Positions 1 through 8,541 are shown, counted from the stretch's first letter. The stretch is DNA of 42,125 nt from Roseivivax halodurans JCM 10272 (GCF_000521785.1 NZ_JALZ01000022.1:1-42125); one strand, 5' to 3'. The notes: generated from the sequence alone by a model not told the origin. Made by a program: numbers and translations.

Positions 1-131
1 CAACATTTACGTTAGGGGCTGGCGCTCCGGCGGTCCCTTTCGCGTTTCCGAGGCCGGGTGACATGCGGGCGGAACGGCTGCGCTCTGCATCTGTTCTGTC
101 GGGAATGGATTGCAGACGCAGGAGTAGACGA

Positions 132-890
132 ATGACCCGTTTCGAGAACAGAACCGTCGTCGTGACCGGAGCCGGCTCGGGCATCGGCGCCGCAACCGTG
201 CGCCGCTTTCACGACGAGGGCGCGAACGTGGTGCTCGTCGGACGGACCGAGGAGAAGCTGACGGCGGTTGCCGAGGGGCTGGACCGCACGATCTGCGTGT
301 CGGCCGACGTCGGGGACGAAGAGGATTGCCGGCGCGTCGCCGAGAAGGCGCGCGAGGCGTTCGGGCCGGTCGACGTGCTCGTGAACAATGCCGGCACCGT
401 GGCGCAGGGACGCGTGGACGAGGTCGCGCCCGATGAGTGGGACACGACGATCCGGACCAACCTCACCGGCGTTTACCAGATGAGCCGCGCGGTGATGGGC
501 GATCTCATGGACCGCGGCGGGTCGATCGTGAACACCTCGTCGGTGTCCGGCACCGGCGGCGACTGGTCGATGATGGCCTACAACGCCGCGAAGGGCGGGG
601 TGACCAACATGACCCGGGCGATGGCGCTCGACGCCAAGCGCACGGGGGTGCGCGTGAACGCGGTCTGCCCGTCGATGACCGACACCGACATGGCGGCGGG
701 CATCAAGGACAACGAGGAGAATTTCGAGATCTTCAAGGGGCGCATCCCGCTCGGCCGCCCGGGCGAGCCCGAGGAGGTCGCGGACGTGATCGCGTTTCTC
801 GCCAGTCACGATGCGCGTTTCGTCAACGGCGTCAACCTTCCCGTCGATGGCGGGCTTTCGGCCTCGAACGGACAGCCGGACATGGCCTGA
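132..890 (+). CDS. SDR family NAD(P)-dependent oxidoreductase
   Basis: Classical short-chain dehydrogenase/reductase of 252 aa, the usual length for the family. The N-terminal Rossmann motif TGAGSGIG is at residues 12-19, NNAG at 85-88, and the active site has Ser136/137, Tyr150 and Lys154 (YNAAK). The C-terminus keeps the family ending PVDGG. The ATG at 132 was chosen because an AGGAG lies about 8 nt before it and the protein then begins just ahead of the cofactor fold; an in-frame ATG at 63 would add 23 atypical residues. A hairpin with a short T-run follows the stop, so it is probably a single-gene unit apart from the next operon. The substrate cannot be read from the sequence; the family acts on sugars, steroids and 3-oxoacyl thioesters among others. 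Confidence 0.9.
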   Translation: MTRFENRTVVVTGAGSGIGAATVRRFHDEGANVVLVGRTEEKLTAVAEGLDRTICVSADVGDEEDCRRVAEKAREAFGPVDVLVNNAGTVAQGRVDEVAPDEWDTTIRTNLTGVYQMSRAVMGDLMDRGGSIVNTSSVSGTGGDWSMMAYNAAKGGVTNMTRAMALDAKRTGVRVNAVCPSMTDTDMAAGIKDNEENFEIFKGRIPLGRPGEPEEVADVIAFLASHDARFVNGVNLPVDGGLSASNGQPDMA

Positions 891-914
891 GACGCGGCGC
901 TGTGCTAACCGCTG

Positions 915-946
915 TCGCGCCGTCCCGGGAGGGGCGGCGCGATTTT
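915..946 (+). terminator. Probable intrinsic terminator after the SDR gene
   Basis: A perfect 8-bp stem TCGCGCCG/CGGCGCGA with a 12-nt loop is followed by TTTT. It sits between the SDR stop and the start of the acetyltransferase gene. The T-run is short, so termination efficiency is uncertain. Confidence 0.5.
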
Positions 947-963
947 CGTGTGCGGAGTGGGCG

Positions 964-1443
964 ATGCTGAACAGGCGGTTCGTGCGGGACATGCAGGCGG
1001 GCGAGGAGGATGCGGTGGACGCGCTCCTGCGAGCCGCATTCGGAGGTGCGGACGAGGCAAAGCTCGTGCGCGCGCTCCGCCGCTCCGGCGACATCGCGGG
1101 CGAATGCGTCGTACCGGGCGAAGACGGGATCGACGGCTATTTTGCGCTCTCTGCGATGCGGAAGCCGGAAGGATGGCTCTGCCTTGCGCCGGTCGCGGTG
1201 GCGCCCGAACGGCAGGGCGAGGGCATCGGCCGCCGGATGATGGGGTTTCTCACCGCCTGGGCGATGCAGGCCGGGCAGACGATCGTCGTGCTGGGCGAGC
1301 CCGGATTCTACGAGCGCGCCGGGTTTTCCGTCGCGCGTGCGGCGAAGCTGACCTCGCCCTATCCCGTGGACCATACCGCCATCGCGCGGCCGGGCGAGGA
1401 CGTGCCGGCCGAGACGCTGGTCTACCCGAAGGCCTTCGGATGA
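964..1443 (+). CDS. GNAT family N-acetyltransferase
   Basis: 159-aa protein with the GNAT acetyl-CoA binding signature: a beta strand (LAPVAVAPERQG) followed by QGEGIGRR, then a typical C-terminal FYERAGF element. It should transfer an acetyl group from acetyl-CoA to an amine, but the substrate is not identifiable. The ATG at 964 follows GGAG at suitable distance and begins the first family-like residues. Its stop overlaps the next start (ATGA), so it heads a translationally coupled four-gene operon ending in phnM. That neighbourhood raises the possibility of a role with phosphonates, since an acetyltransferase (PhnO) is found in some phn operons, but the sequence is too generic to claim it. 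Confidence 0.88.
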   Translation: MLNRRFVRDMQAGEEDAVDALLRAAFGGADEAKLVRALRRSGDIAGECVVPGEDGIDGYFALSAMRKPEGWLCLAPVAVAPERQGEGIGRRMMGFLTAWAMQAGQTIVVLGEPGFYERAGFSVARAAKLTSPYPVDHTAIARPGEDVPAETLVYPKAFG

Positions 1444-1742
1444 GCCGGAAGGATCCGCGCCGGGCGCTTCTGGTGCCGCTCGATGCCAAGGGTGTCGCGG
1501 CCTTGCGGGCCATCGCGCGTGGCGGGAGCCTCGGCGATGCGGTGCGGCGGGTTGCCGAGCGTCATTCGGGGCCGGTTCGGGCGGCCCCCGTCGCGCCGCT
1601 CCGCAGGCTGCCGGTGCAATTGCCCCGGGCCCTGCTCGCGCGGATCGAGGCGAGCGCCGCCGCGGCGGGACGTACTCCCGCCGATCTGCTTGCCGGGATG
1701 GTCGCCGCCGCCGGTCGGTCCGGGCCACCGGAGGTCCGCTGA
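1440..1742 (+). CDS. Small protein with ribbon-helix-helix-like segments
   Basis: 100-aa basic protein, not recognised as a named family. It overlaps both neighbours by ATGA (1440-1443 and 1742), which strongly supports it being translated. The C-terminal half has the outline of a ribbon-helix-helix DNA-binding fold: a short strand (LPVQLP, residues 57-62), a helix (RALLARIEASAAAAG), a turn (RTP) and a second helix (ADLLAGMVAAA). The N-terminal half (LLVPLDAKGVAALRAI, then LGDAVRRVAE) repeats the same pattern, so it may be a tandem RHH-like protein. A regulator role for this operon is therefore possible. This is pattern reading, not a family match. Confidence 0.72.
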   Translation: MSRKDPRRALLVPLDAKGVAALRAIARGGSLGDAVRRVAERHSGPVRAAPVAPLRRLPVQLPRALLARIEASAAAAGRTPADLLAGMVAAAGRSGPPEVR

Positions 1743-2587
1743 TGCGGCTCTTCCTGCTTGTCGCCCTCACCATGAGCGCGTTTGCGGCCAATTCGGTGCT
1801 GAACCGGATGGCGCTGGTGGACGGTGCGATCGATCCCGGGCTCTTCGGGACGGTGCGGCTCTGGTCCGGGGCGTTGATGCTGGCGGTGCTGTGCTTCGTG
1901 ACGAAGGGTGGTCTGAGGCTCGGCGGGCCGAGGCGCGCGATCGGCGTCGGGGCGCTTCTTCTCTACATCTACGGCTTCTCGGGGGCCTATCTGGTGCTCG
2001 ATGCCGGGCTCGGGGCGCTGATCCTCTTCGGGTGCGTGCAGGTGACCATGTTCGGCGGCGGGCTGATCGGCGGAGAGCGCCCGCCCGCGCGGCGCTGGGT
2101 CGGGGCGGGGCTCGCCTTTGCCGGGCTCGTCTGGCTGCTCTGGCCCGGGGCGGGCGTGGAGGTCTCGCTGCCGCACGGCCTTGCCATGGCGGCGGCGGGG
2201 CTCGGCTGGGGCATCTACTCGCTCGCCGGGCGCGGGCAGGGTAATCCGCTGATGAGCACGGCGGCGAATTTCTGTCTCGCGGCGCCGGTCGGGATCCTGA
2301 TCGGGCTGCTCCTGCCGGGGACGGGGGCGATGAGCCTTGCGGGGCTGGCGCTCGCGGTGCTGTCGGGAGCGGTCACGTCGGGGCTAGGTTACGCGCTCTG
2401 GTATACGGTGCTGCCGCGGCTCGCTCCGAGCGTCGCGGCCGTGGCGCAGCTGACCGTTCCGCCGATCGCGATCCTGGGCGGGGCGCTGTTGCTGGGCGAG
2501 GCGCCCTCGGCGGCGTTCCTTGCGGCTTGCGGGATCGTCCTCGGGGGCGTCGCGCTGTCGGTGCTGCCGCTCGGACGGGCGCGATGA
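1742..2587 (+). CDS. EamA/DMT family transporter
   Basis: 281-aa integral membrane protein with about ten hydrophobic segments in two repeated halves, as expected for the drug/metabolite transporter (EamA) superfamily. The second repeat contains a family-like end: SGLGYALWYTVLPRL, then LTVPPIAILGGALLLGE. Such proteins export or exchange small metabolites at the inner membrane; the substrate is unknown. The start overlaps the previous stop and its stop overlaps the phnM start, so it is expressed within the same operon. No truncation is visible. Confidence 0.88.
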   Translation: MRLFLLVALTMSAFAANSVLNRMALVDGAIDPGLFGTVRLWSGALMLAVLCFVTKGGLRLGGPRRAIGVGALLLYIYGFSGAYLVLDAGLGALILFGCVQVTMFGGGLIGGERPPARRWVGAGLAFAGLVWLLWPGAGVEVSLPHGLAMAAAGLGWGIYSLAGRGQGNPLMSTAANFCLAAPVGILIGLLLPGTGAMSLAGLALAVLSGAVTSGLGYALWYTVLPRLAPSVAAVAQLTVPPIAILGGALLLGEAPSAAFLAACGIVLGGVALSVLPLGRAR

Positions 2588-3723
2588 GCCTGTCGCTGAC
2601 GCTGCAGGGGGCGGAGGTGCTGCGTCCCGAAGGGTGGAGCGATGCACCGCTCGGGATCTCGGGCGGGGTCATCGTCGAGGCGGACGGACGCGCGGTGGAT
2701 CTGTCGGGCTACCGCGTGCTGCCGGGGATCGTCGATCTGCACGGCGACGGGTTCGAGCGGCATGTCGCGCCGCGCCGGGGGGCGCTGCGCGAGACGCGGG
2801 GCGGCCTGATCGCGACCGAGGCGGAGCTTGCCGCGAACGGGATCACCACCGCGTGGCTGGCGCAGTTCTGGTCCTGGGAGGGCGGCCTGCGTGGCCCCGA
2901 GTTTGCCGAGGCGATATTCACTGCCTGGGGCGAGATGCGCGGGAGCGTCGCGACCGATCTGCGCGTGCAGCTCAGGCTCGAGACGCATATGGTGGACGAT
3001 TTCCACCGCGTCGCCGAGACGGTGGCGCGGCACGGGATCGGGTACCTCGTGTTCAACGACCACCTGCAGCACGGGCGGCTCGCCGAGGGGCGCAGGCCCA
3101 AGCAGATGACCGGGCAGGCGCTGAAGAGCGGGCGCAGCCCCGAGGCGCATTTCGAGTACATGCTGGCGCTGCACGGACGGGGCCCCGAGGTGCCGGAGGC
3201 CTGCGCGGCGCTCGCGGCCCGGCTGGCGGAGCGGGGAGTCGCGCTCGGCAGCCACGACGATTCGACTGCGGAGGGCCGGGGGGGCTGGCGCGGGATCGGC
3301 GCGCGGATCGCGGAGTTTCCCGAGACGCTGGAGGCGGCGGAGGCCGCACGCGCGGGCGGAGACGGCATCGTGATGGGCGCGCCGAACGTGGTGCGCGGGG
3401 CGAGCCACAAGGGCAACGTGCGGGCGCTGGAGCTGATCGAGGCGGGGCTCTGCGATGCGCTGGCCTCGGACTACCATTACCCCGCGCCGCTTTCGGCCGT
3501 GCGGCGGATCGCGGAGCTGGGGGTGCTGGACCTCGCGGAGGCGTGGAGGCATGTGTCGGAGGGGCCGGCGCGGGTCATGGGGCTGACCGACCGCGGACGG
3601 ATCGAGGAGGGGCGGCGCGCCGACCTCGTGATCCTCGACGGCGAGGGCCGCGTCGCGGCGACGCTGGCGGGCGGGCGCGTGACCTACATGTCGGGGGCGG
3701 TGGCCGAGCGCTTCATCCGCTGA
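2584..3723 (+). CDS. phnM: Alpha-D-ribose 1-methylphosphonate 5-triphosphate diphosphatase (PhnM)
   Basis: 379-aa amidohydrolase-superfamily protein. The PhnM-type metal-binding start VLPGIVDLHGDGFERH lies around residues 45-60, and further conserved pieces are FNDHLQHGR and GSHDDST, with SDYHYPAPL near the C-terminus. PhnM removes pyrophosphate from 5-triphospho-ribosyl-1-phosphonate, making the substrate of the C-P lyase PhnJ. The start at 2584 overlaps the transporter stop (ATGA). No other phn genes are in the window, so it is an orphan here; either the C-P lyase genes are elsewhere or it serves another phosphoester. Its stop abuts the stop of the convergent purK with no spacer. Confidence 0.88.
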   Translation: MSLSLTLQGAEVLRPEGWSDAPLGISGGVIVEADGRAVDLSGYRVLPGIVDLHGDGFERHVAPRRGALRETRGGLIATEAELAANGITTAWLAQFWSWEGGLRGPEFAEAIFTAWGEMRGSVATDLRVQLRLETHMVDDFHRVAETVARHGIGYLVFNDHLQHGRLAEGRRPKQMTGQALKSGRSPEAHFEYMLALHGRGPEVPEACAALAARLAERGVALGSHDDSTAEGRGGWRGIGARIAEFPETLEAAEAARAGGDGIVMGAPNVVRGASHKGNVRALELIEAGLCDALASDYHYPAPLSAVRRIAELGVLDLAEAWRHVSEGPARVMGLTDRGRIEEGRRADLVILDGEGRVAATLAGGRVTYMSGAVAERFIR

Positions 3724-4791
3724 TCAGCGCAGGATCCGGTTCACGTGGCCCATCTTGCGGCCCGGGCGCGCCTCGCCCTTGCCGTAGAGATGCAAGGCGG
3801 TGTCGGGCTCTCCGGCAAGCTCCTGCGCGCGGGCTATGTCGTCTCCGATCAGGTTCTCCATCACCACGTCGGCGTGCCGCTGCCCGTCGCCGAGCGGCCA
3901 GCCCGCGATGGCGCGGATGTGCTGCTCGAACTGGTCGACGGCGCATCCGTTCTGCGTCCAGTGGCCGGAATTGTGCACCCGCGGCGCGATCTCGTTCACG
4001 ACGAGGCCCGACGGCGTGACGAAGAGCTCGACCCCGAGCACGCCGACATAGTCGAGCGCGTTCAGGATGCGGCCCGCGAGGAGCACCGCGTCGGTGCGCT
4101 GCGCGACGGTGAGGCGGGCGGGAACGGAGGTGGTGCGCAGGATGCCGCCCTCGTGCACGTTCTCGCCGGGATCGAAGCAGGCGACCTCGCCGCCGAGGCC
4201 GCGGGCGGCGATGACCGAGACCTCGCGCTGGAAATCGACCACGCCTTCGAGCACCGACGGCGCGCCCTGCATCGCGGCGAGTGCTTCCTCGGCCTCACCC
4301 CAGGAGCCGATGCGCGCCTGCCCCTTGCCGTCGTAGCCGAAGCGGCGGGTCTTGAGGATCGCGGGCGCGGGGATGCTCTCGAGCGCGGCTTCGAGGGATT
4401 GGGCGTCGTGGACGTTGGCGAAGGGCGCGACGGTGAGGCCGAGACCCTCGAGGAATTCCTTTTCGGTCAGCCGGTCCTGGCTGACGCGCAGCGCCTCGCG
4501 GCCGGGGCGGATCGGGCGCGCGGCCTCGATCCGGTCGAGCGCGTCCGTGGGGATGTTCTCGAACTCGTAGGTGACGACGTCGACCGAGGCGGCGAAGGCG
4601 TCGAGCGCGTCGTGGTCGTCGAAGGCGGCTGTGGTCACGGCATGGGCGACGTCACCGGCGGGGGGCTGCTCTCCGGGGTCGTAGACATGGGTGCGAAAGC
4701 CGAGACGGCTCGCCGCGACGGAGAGCATCCGGCCGAGCTGGCCGCCGCCGAGGATGCCGATGGTGCTGCCGGGGGCGAGGGCGTCTGTCAT
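3724..4791 (-). CDS. purK: 5-(carboxyamino)imidazole ribonucleotide synthase (PurK)
   Basis: ATP-grasp enzyme of 355 aa, normal for PurK. It opens with the Rossmann-like GILGGGQLGRM, followed by VVTYEFENIP, LKTRRFGYDGKGQ (nucleotide-binding loop) and NEIAPRVHNSGHWT near the C-terminus. It carboxylates AIR with bicarbonate and ATP to N5-CAIR in purine synthesis. The ATG at 4791 places the cofactor fold about ten residues from the N-terminus; an upstream in-frame ATG at 4866 lies inside purE. It follows purE by 23 nt, so the two consecutive steps are co-transcribed. Confidence 0.95.
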   Translation of the reverse strand: MTDALAPGSTIGILGGGQLGRMLSVAASRLGFRTHVYDPGEQPPAGDVAHAVTTAAFDDHDALDAFAASVDVVTYEFENIPTDALDRIEAARPIRPGREALRVSQDRLTEKEFLEGLGLTVAPFANVHDAQSLEAALESIPAPAILKTRRFGYDGKGQARIGSWGEAEEALAAMQGAPSVLEGVVDFQREVSVIAARGLGGEVACFDPGENVHEGGILRTTSVPARLTVAQRTDAVLLAGRILNALDYVGVLGVELFVTPSGLVVNEIAPRVHNSGHWTQNGCAVDQFEQHIRAIAGWPLGDGQRHADVVMENLIGDDIARAQELAGEPDTALHLYGKGEARPGRKMGHVNRILR

Positions 4792-4814
4792 GGGGCGGGC
4801 CTTTCGGAAAGCGT

Positions 4815-5312
4815 TCAGTCGTCCTGCGGGGCGTCGGGGATCGCGGCCGAGAGCTCGGCCCGCCACGCGATCAGGCGTTCGGAGAGGGCGGGGTCACCGA
4901 GCGCGAGGATCTGCGCCGCCATCAGGCCCGCATTGGCGGCGCCCGATGGGCCGATGGCCATGGTCGCGACGGGAAAGCCGCGCGGCATCTGGACGATGGA
5001 ATAGAGGCTGTCGACGCCCGAGAGCGCCTTGGACTGCACCGGCACGCCGATCACCGGCAGGGGCGTCTTGGAGGCCATCATGCCCGGCAGGTGCGCCGCG
5101 CCGCCCGCACCCGCGATGATGACGCGGATGCCGCGGCCGGCGGCTTCGGTGCCGTAGGACCAGAGCCGGTCGGGCGTGCGGTGGGCCGAGACGATGCGCG
5201 CCTCGTGGGTCACGCCGAGCGTGTCGAGGATCGTTGCCGCCTCCTTCATGGTGGGCCAGTCGGACTGGCTGCCCATGACGATGCCGACCTGCGGCGCGTT
5301 CTCCTGGCTCAT
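4815..5312 (-). CDS. purE: N5-carboxyaminoimidazole ribonucleotide mutase (PurE)
   Basis: 165-aa class I PurE. Signature pieces are [20 protein letters not shown] with the catalytic His, and [12 protein letters not shown], which together form the active site of the octameric mutase. It converts N5-CAIR, made by the adjacent PurK, to CAIR. purE lies upstream of purK on the same strand, the usual order. The start at 5312 is preceded by a GAGGGAG-like ribosome binding site. Confidence 0.96.
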   Translation of the reverse strand: MSQENAPQVGIVMGSQSDWPTMKEAATILDTLGVTHEARIVSAHRTPDRLWSYGTEAAGRGIRVIIAGAGGAAHLPGMMASKTPLPVIGVPVQSKALSGVDSLYSIVQMPRGFPVATMAIGPSGAANAGLMAAQILALGDPALSERLIAWRAELSAAIPDAPQDD

Positions 5313-5376
5313 CTCGGCTCCCTCGTTCTTGGGCGCGGGTTATAGCCGTGCGGGCTGGCCGTGCAATGGGGCCCGG

Positions 5377-5601
5377 TCAGGCGATGATGTCGGGAAAGAG
5401 CCGGTCCTCGATCAGCGCGATGCGATCCTTGAGGTGCAGCTTCTTGCGCTTGAGGCGCTGGATGGTCAGCGCGTCACCGACTCCGCGCTCCTGCATCTCG
5501 CGGATTTCCTCGTCGAGATCGCGATGCTCGCGCTTGAACACTCCAAGCTCCACGCGGAGCACCTCGTCGGTCTTCATCGAGAGGTCAGTGAGAGCGTTCA
5601 T
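5377..5601 (-). CDS. YdcH/DUF465 family small protein
   Basis: 74-aa protein, highly charged and helical, with the DUF465 (YdcH) core: FKREHRDLDEEI, then RLKRKKLHLKDRI. It should form a short antiparallel helical hairpin. Members are common small cytosolic proteins with no established function. It stands alone between purE and the divergent hsp20 operon. Confidence 0.85.
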   Translation of the reverse strand: MNALTDLSMKTDEVLRVELGVFKREHRDLDEEIREMQERGVGDALTIQRLKRKKLHLKDRIALIEDRLFPDIIA

Positions 5602-5694
5602 GGCGGTCAGGATCCGTTGGCTGGAAGAGCGAAATTATCTTGCACACCATACCGCATCCCGGTGCCGCAGGGAAGTCTCGTGCGCAGTCCGGGA

Positions 5695-5723
5695 CTTGCA
5701 GGACGACACGTCGCGACCCATAT
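5695..5723 (+). promoter_or_regulatory. Sigma32 (RpoH)-like promoter of the hsp20 operon
   Basis: CTTGCAG and CCCATAT are separated by 15 nt, close to the E. coli sigma32 consensus CTTGAAA-N(11-16)-CCCCATNT. The element ends 59 nt upstream of the small heat-shock protein start, a sensible distance for a 5' leader. The heat-shock identity of the downstream gene independently favours this reading. Seen by eye only. Confidence 0.55.
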
Positions 5724-5782
5724 TTCCATCGGGTTGCCGGAAAGGGACCCGACAGACGGTCGCTTGCGAAAAGGACGTGTCG

Positions 5783-6196
5783 ATGACCAAACTCACTCTG
5801 GGGTCGCATCCCCACATGCTGGGCTTCGAGCAGCTCGAGCGTCTGCTCGAACGGACCGCCAAGACCGGCAACGAAGGATATCCTCCCTACAATATCGAGC
5901 AGACGTCGGAGAACTCGTACAGGATCACGCTGGCCGTGGCCGGGTTTTGCGAGGACGACCTCTCGATCACCGTCGAGGACCGCCAGCTCGTCATCCGCGG
6001 CCGCCAGGCCGAGGACGAGGAACAGCGCGTCTTCCTGCATCGCGGGATCGCCGCGCGGCAGTTCCAGCGCAGCTTCGTGCTCGCGGACGGGGTCGAGGTG
6101 GACGAGGCGCAGATGGAAAACGGTCTGCTGCACGTGGATCTGAGGCTCTCGCGGCCCGAGACCGTGGTGCAGACCATCAATATCAGGAAAGGGTGA
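5783..6196 (+). CDS. Hsp20/alpha-crystallin family small heat-shock protein
   Basis: 137-aa small heat-shock protein. The alpha-crystallin domain spans about residues 32-125: YPPYNIEQ at the start, ITLAVAGFCEDDLSI, then RQLVIRGRQ and a GLLHVDL strand. The C-terminal IXI-type tail is INIRKG. It acts as an ATP-independent holdase. The ATG at 5783 has AAGGA at good spacing. The following DUF1150 gene begins 5 nt after its stop, a pairing common in Rhodobacteraceae, and a sigma32-like promoter is upstream. Confidence 0.94.
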   Translation: MTKLTLGSHPHMLGFEQLERLLERTAKTGNEGYPPYNIEQTSENSYRITLAVAGFCEDDLSITVEDRQLVIRGRQAEDEEQRVFLHRGIAARQFQRSFVLADGVEVDEAQMENGLLHVDLRLSRPETVVQTINIRKG

Positions 6197-6201
6197 GTGT
6201 C

Positions 6202-6429
6202 ATGGATACCAAGGTGAATTTCGACGCGCTCGACGAGGGCCGCACGGTCTACGTCCGCCCGGTGACGGTGGACGAGCTGCCCGACGAGGTCAGGAAAGAG
6301 GTCGAGGGGATCGACGTTCTCTACGCGGTACACCGCGCGGACGGGGAACGTCTGGCGCTGGTGAAGGATCGCGGGCTGGCCTTCGTGCTGGCGCGGCAGA
6401 ACGACTTCGCGCCGGTCACGGTGCACTGA
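6202..6429 (+). CDS. DUF1150 family protein
   Basis: 75-aa acidic protein containing a DUF1150-like core (VLYAVHRADGERLALVKDRGLAFVLARQ). Family members are found in alphaproteobacteria directly after hsp20 genes; their function is not known. Here it starts 5 nt after the hsp20 stop with the ribosome binding site (AAGGG) inside the end of hsp20, so the two are probably induced together. A strong terminator follows. Confidence 0.87.
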   Translation: MDTKVNFDALDEGRTVYVRPVTVDELPDEVRKEVEGIDVLYAVHRADGERLALVKDRGLAFVLARQNDFAPVTVH

Positions 6430-6484
6430 GCAGCAGGACGTTGCGGCCCTACCTGGCCTCAGACAATCCGATCGGCTGAAACGA

Positions 6485-6520
6485 GAACGGCGGGCCCCAG
6501 AAGCCCGCCGTTCTTTTTTT
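6485..6520 (+). terminator. Intrinsic terminator of the hsp20-DUF1150 operon
   Basis: A perfect 11-bp stem GAACGGCGGGC/GCCCGCCGTTC with a 7-nt loop is followed by seven T residues on the plus strand. It lies 55 nt after the DUF1150 stop and just before the convergent sat-cysC stop. The minus strand has no T-run after the stem, so it is directional. Confidence 0.92.
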
Positions 6521-6536
6521 GTGTTGCGCTCAGGCT

Positions 6537-8249
6537 TCAGCCCGCGATGAGACCCATCGCTTCGAGCTTGAGAACCACCTGGTGGGCGCAGTTGTCGACG
6601 TCCTGGCCCTCGGTGTCGACGCGCAGCTCGGGGGTCTCGGGCACGTCATAGGGGTCGGAGATGCCGGTGAACTCCTTGATCTTGCCCTCGCGCGCGAGCT
6701 TGTAGAGCCCCTTGCGGTCGCGCTTCTCGCATTCCTCAAGAGAGGTTGCGACATGCACTTCGACGAAGGCGCCGTATTGCTCGATCTCCTCGCGGACCGC
6801 GCGGCGGGTGGCCGCGTAGGGCGCGATCGGAGCGCAGAGCGCGATGCCGCCGTTCTTGGTGATCTCGGAGGCCACGTAGCCGATGCGGCGGATGTTGAGG
6901 TCGCGGTGCTCCTTAGAGAAGCCGAGCTCCGAGGAAAGGTTCTTGCGCACGATGTCGCCGTCGAGCAGCGTCACCGGGCGACCGCCCATCTCCATCAGCT
7001 TGACCATGAGCGCGTTGGCGATGGTCGACTTGCCCGAACCCGAGAAACCGGTGAAGAACACCGTGAAGCCCTGCTTGGCCCGCGGCGGACGGGTGCGGCG
7101 CAGCTCCTTCACGACTTCCGGGAACGAGAACCATTCGGGGATGTCGATGCCTTCCTGCAGGCGGCGGCGCAGCTCGGTGCCCGAGATCGACAGGATCGTC
7201 ACCTTGTCCTGGTCGACGATCTCGTCCGCGGGCTCGTACTGGGCGCGCTCCTGCACGTAGACCATGTGTTTGAACGGCACCATCTCGATGCCCATCTCGG
7301 CCTCGTGCTCCTTGAAGAGCTCCTGGGCGTCGTAGGGGCCGTAGAAATCCTCGCCCTGGCTGTTCTTGCCGGGGCCGGCATGGTCGCGGCCGACGATGAA
7401 GTGGGTGCAGCCGTGGTTGCGGCGGATGAGGCCGTGCCAGACCGCCTCGCGCGGGCCGGCCATGCGCATCGCCAGCGGCAGAAGCGACATGGTCGTGGTC
7501 GAGGCCGGGTACTTGTCGAGCACTGCCTCGTAGCAGCGCACGCGGGTGAAGTGGTCGACGTCGCCCGGCTTCGTCATGCCGACGACCGGGTGGATCAGCA
7601 GGTTCGCCTGGCTCTCGCGCGCGGCGCGGAAGGTCAGCTCCTGGTGGGCGCGGTGCAGCGGGTTGCGGGTCTGGAACGCGACAACCTTGCGCCAGCCGAG
7701 CTTGCGGAAGCGCGCGCGCAGCTCGTTCGGCGTATCGCGGCTGGCGCGGAAATCGTAATGCACCGGCTGCTGGATGCCGGTCACCGGGCCGCCGAGATAG
7801 ACGGGGCCGGCGGTGTTGTGCAGGTAGTTGACCGCGGGGTGCGCGCTGTCGTCGGCGCCGAAGACCTTCTCGGCCTCGCGCGACTTGTCCGGGCTCCACT
7901 TGTCGGTGACGGTCATGGTGGCGAGGATCACGCCTTCCTGGTCGCGGAGCGCGATGTCCTGACCGATCTCGATCTTGTCGGCGAAGGCCTGACCCACGTC
8001 CAGCGTGATCGGCATCGGCCAGAGCGAGCCGTCCTTGAGGCGCATGGTCTCGACGACGCTGTCGTAATCCTCCTGGCCGAGGAAGCCTTTCAGCGGCGCG
8101 AAGCCGCCGTTCATCAGCAGCTCGAGGTCGCAGATCTGCCGCGGGCTGAGGTCGTGGCTGACGAGATTGCCAGCCTCCACCTTCATCTTCTGGGCACTTT
8201 CGTAAGAGACGTAAAGCTCTGGGATCGGGGCGAGGTTCGGAAGGGACAT
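6537..8249 (-). CDS. Bifunctional sulfate adenylyltransferase/adenylylsulfate kinase
   Basis: 570-aa fusion performing both sulfate-activation steps: sulfate + ATP to APS, then APS to PAPS. The N-terminal ATP sulfurylase domain (about 1-385) carries QTRNPLHRAH at 193-202 and GRDHAGP around 287-293. The C-terminal APS kinase domain (about 393-570) carries the P-loop GFSGSGKST at 401-409, DGD after it, and the FTGISDPYD region. The domain order is Sat then CysC. The ATG at 8249 is chosen because it begins the family-like MSLPNLAPIPEL; the upstream in-frame extension is arginine/alanine-rich. It is a single-gene unit divergent from the amidase. Confidence 0.94.
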   Translation of the reverse strand: MSLPNLAPIPELYVSYESAQKMKVEAGNLVSHDLSPRQICDLELLMNGGFAPLKGFLGQEDYDSVVETMRLKDGSLWPMPITLDVGQAFADKIEIGQDIALRDQEGVILATMTVTDKWSPDKSREAEKVFGADDSAHPAVNYLHNTAGPVYLGGPVTGIQQPVHYDFRASRDTPNELRARFRKLGWRKVVAFQTRNPLHRAHQELTFRAARESQANLLIHPVVGMTKPGDVDHFTRVRCYEAVLDKYPASTTTMSLLPLAMRMAGPREAVWHGLIRRNHGCTHFIVGRDHAGPGKNSQGEDFYGPYDAQELFKEHEAEMGIEMVPFKHMVYVQERAQYEPADEIVDQDKVTILSISGTELRRRLQEGIDIPEWFSFPEVVKELRRTRPPRAKQGFTVFFTGFSGSGKSTIANALMVKLMEMGGRPVTLLDGDIVRKNLSSELGFSKEHRDLNIRRIGYVASEITKNGGIALCAPIAPYAATRRAVREEIEQYGAFVEVHVATSLEECEKRDRKGLYKLAREGKIKEFTGISDPYDVPETPELRVDTEGQDVDNCAHQVVLKLEAMGLIAG

Positions 8250-8541
8250 GGCGAATGCCTTCTGGAAAAACGGGGCTTCGGTATCTGCGACCGCGCCGGG
8301 AGGGGACGCTGCGTCGCTTGCGCGCCTCCTAGCCCTGCGGAAACCGGATTTGCAAGCTGCACGGCGTTCAGGGTGAACAAAGAGACCAAAAAACCCCGCT
8401 TCGTTGCACAACCGGAACACGAGTTCGCCTGCCGATCCCACACGCGAACATTCGGATGCGGAACCACATGTGCCGGATGCCGTCAGGAACGTGGCAACCC
8501 CTCGCGGGTTGGGACCGCGTGATCAATTCAGCGGAGGGCAG
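8250..8541. other. Divergent intergenic region between sat-cysC and amidase
   Basis: 292 nt with no supported gene. It must hold the promoters of both divergent genes. A ribosome binding site (GGAGGG) for the amidase is visible about 6 nt before 8542. I see no clear operator palindrome or riboswitch. Confidence 0.6.

Noticed and set aside
6519-8522. 667-codon plus-strand frame opposite sat-cysC
   Set aside because: It mirrors the Sat-CysC coding sequence, has no family motif, and the convergent terminator and protein motifs support the minus-strand gene.
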